Part shown: in pieces, positions 5,653 to 6,797 of the stretch
Position numbering within the stretch: position 1 is the first letter of the stretch
How the letters are laid out: every line of letters begins with the position of its first letter
Assembly (NCBI GenBank): GCA_030146445.1
Contig: JASLBT010000464.1
Span: forward strand, 1 to 6,797
DNA from: Segetibacter sp.
GTDB taxonomy: Bacteria > Bacteroidota > Bacteroidia > Chitinophagales > Chitinophagaceae
Direction: 5' to 3'
DNA: 6,797 nt
Notes under the pieces: model-generated
Told to the model about the DNA's origin: nothing
What the model saw: the letters and a program-made list of their open reading frames with translations, nothing else
Database searches by the model: none
Made by a program: the position numbers and the translations under genes

Positions 5653-6797
5653 CTATAAAACTTTGGTAGATCCTTCCCCTTCAATTTCGGTTATCGTTGA
5701 GCTTTTATTTAAGTCGACAAATGTTTGTGTTCTCGCTTTCATCCACCTTCCCAGCACTACGTTATATTCACCTCCAAGCATATTGAAAAACCCCCGGTCG
5801 CTTGTTGGATAACTGAGGTTAAGTGTATTGGAGCCCATCCTGTAAAATGGTTGATCCTGTAGCGTGATCGGGTTCTTAACATCGTACCAGTCGTTATTCG
5901 TGATGCGATATCCCCTTTCTCCCAGGTATAAACTGCCCCCTGTCGCGACAAAGATCACGTCGACAGGCTTAGTTGCCAGGTTAACGGCTGTTCCCTCGAA
6001 AACTGCTATCCCTGAAGCATTACCACTGTTGGCAAACAAACCGTTTGTTGCATTACCTATATTATCGTCGCCCCGCGTATTGGTGTAATTGAAAGACCTG
6101 ATCCAGTTGGCGCCTGCTATACTCGTGGACCCTGAACCATTGATCACTGTGGTTGCACCGCCTACATAGAAAAAGCTTCCTTTAGCTGCGGTGCCAGTGG
6201 TGAGGTTAAATTTATAAGTACGTTGTCCTCCTGTTCCCCAACCATTAACCGGGGCTCCTGTTGGTGCTGCGGAGTTAGCGTTATTGGTAACAACTACCGC
6301 GAAAGGCGTTGCCTCGAAATTGATATCCCTTGTCGCCATAAGCTGGATATACTCATAATTACCGTCGCCCCCCTCAACATCAGGCATAAAACCGGAAATA
6401 ATCACCGACTGTACCTCTACCGTTGAACTGAGCACCACAATGTCGTTTGCAGTACGTACGCGGAGTTGCGGCGAGAGGCTTTTATCGGGTGATATTGTAT
6501 TGAAAACAATTCCATAATAATTGGCATTAAACGACAGGTTGCTGTTGGCAAATGTTGCAGTTGGCTCAGTATATAGGTTTAGATCACCAAAACCATCATT
6601 CACGACTTTATTTCCCGATAACACATCGGTAGGTGCAGGTAAGGGATTGAAACCGCCCTTGACAATTACGACCAGTGTGTTTTCAAATCTTTCAGGGTCG
6701 GCAAGGATCTGGCTGGAGGGTACCCGGTTAGCGGGAATTGCATTGCCGGAAGATATCTTTGTTACGGCCGTTGCGGGAACACCTGTGATCTGCAGCA
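5653..6797 (-). CDS. Beta-rich exported protein of unknown function, DUF5689-like, 5' end outside window
   Basis: The visible 380 residues are the C-terminal part of a larger protein; the frame stays open to the right edge. No enzyme motif is seen. The first 120 or so residues (LQITGVPATA, then ERFENTLVVIVKGGF, then VNDGFGDLNLYTEPTATFA) resemble the OB-like strands of DUF5689-type Bacteroidota lipoproteins. The middle (EYIQLMATRDINF, then AKGSFFYVGG) and end (GYRITNNDWYD, SDRGFFNMLGG) are rich in Gly, Asn, Thr and aromatic residues, typical of secreted or surface beta domains. It ends with an acidic tail, EIEGEGSTKVL. Such proteins commonly accompany SusC/SusD-type uptake systems, so the missing upstream sequence may hold one. 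It is 417 bases from the next gene and may be a separate transcript. A GTG at 6624 is an internal codon, not the start. Coding status is secure; the family is tentative. Confidence 0.85.
   Translation of the reverse strand, partial: LQITGVPATAVTKISSGNAIPANRVPSSQILADPERFENTLVVIVKGGFNPLPAPTDVLSGNKVVNDGFGDLNLYTEPTATFANSNLSFNANYYGIVFNTISPDKSLSPQLRVRTANDIVVLSSTVEVQSVIISGFMPDVEGGDGNYEYIQLMATRDINFEATPFAVVVTNNANSAAPTGAPVNGWGTGGQRTYKFNLTTGTAAKGSFFYVGGATTVINGSGSTSIAGANWIRSFNYTNTRGDDNIGNATNGLFANSGNASGIAVFEGTAVNLATKPVDVIFVATGGSLYLGERGYRITNNDWYDVKNPITLQDQPFYRMGSNTLNLSYPTSDRGFFNMLGGEYNVVLGRWMKARTQTFVDLNKSSTITEIEGEGSTKVL

Overview
The window reads as a piece of a Bacteroidota chromosome, probably Chitinophagaceae or a close relative. 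The reasons are MKK/MRF-type lipoproteins with relaxed lipoboxes, start sites with A/T-rich leaders and no Shine-Dalgarno, a perfect TAnnTTTG promoter box, and a large beta-rich secreted protein of the kind found in Bacteroidota surface-nutrient loci. This assignment is inference from sequence style; no rRNA or other marker is present.

Every gene is on the minus strand, so transcription runs from high to low coordinates. In that order: (1) the C-terminal 380 residues of a beta-rich exported protein of unknown function, DUF5689-like at its visible N-terminal part (5653-6797, start outside the window); (2) a 417-base gap with a candidate promoter and a GC-rich leader able to fold; (3) a Tat-type lipoprotein of the calcineurin-like phosphoesterase family (3832-5235); (4) ten bases later, a broken SGNH/GDSL hydrolase (3163-3821) with four one-base deletions and one in-frame TGA; (5) 21 bases later, a glycerophosphodiester phosphodiesterase lipoprotein (2218-3141); (6) a 129-base gap, then an endonuclease/exonuclease/phosphatase (EEP) family lipoprotein (1261-2088); (7) a 143-base gap, then a Tat-type Gfo/Idh/MocA oxidoreductase (1-1117), cut by the window edge.

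Taken together, three intact exported enzymes from three unrelated phosphoesterase superfamilies, one decayed SGNH esterase and one exported sugar/cyclitol-type dehydrogenase form one co-directional cassette. The simplest reading is a periplasmic or outer-membrane pathway that strips a phosphodiester-containing substrate, such as a glycerophospholipid head group, for phosphate and a polyol. The substrate is inferred, not shown. No tRNA, rRNA, CRISPR array, transposase or phage gene is visible.

The points most worth a second look are the pattern of lesions in the SGNH gene, the multi-fold phosphoesterase cassette, an 8-base motif (TACCTGCT) at exactly the same distance upstream of two start codons, and the cysteine cluster plus altered active-site segment in the exported oxidoreductase.
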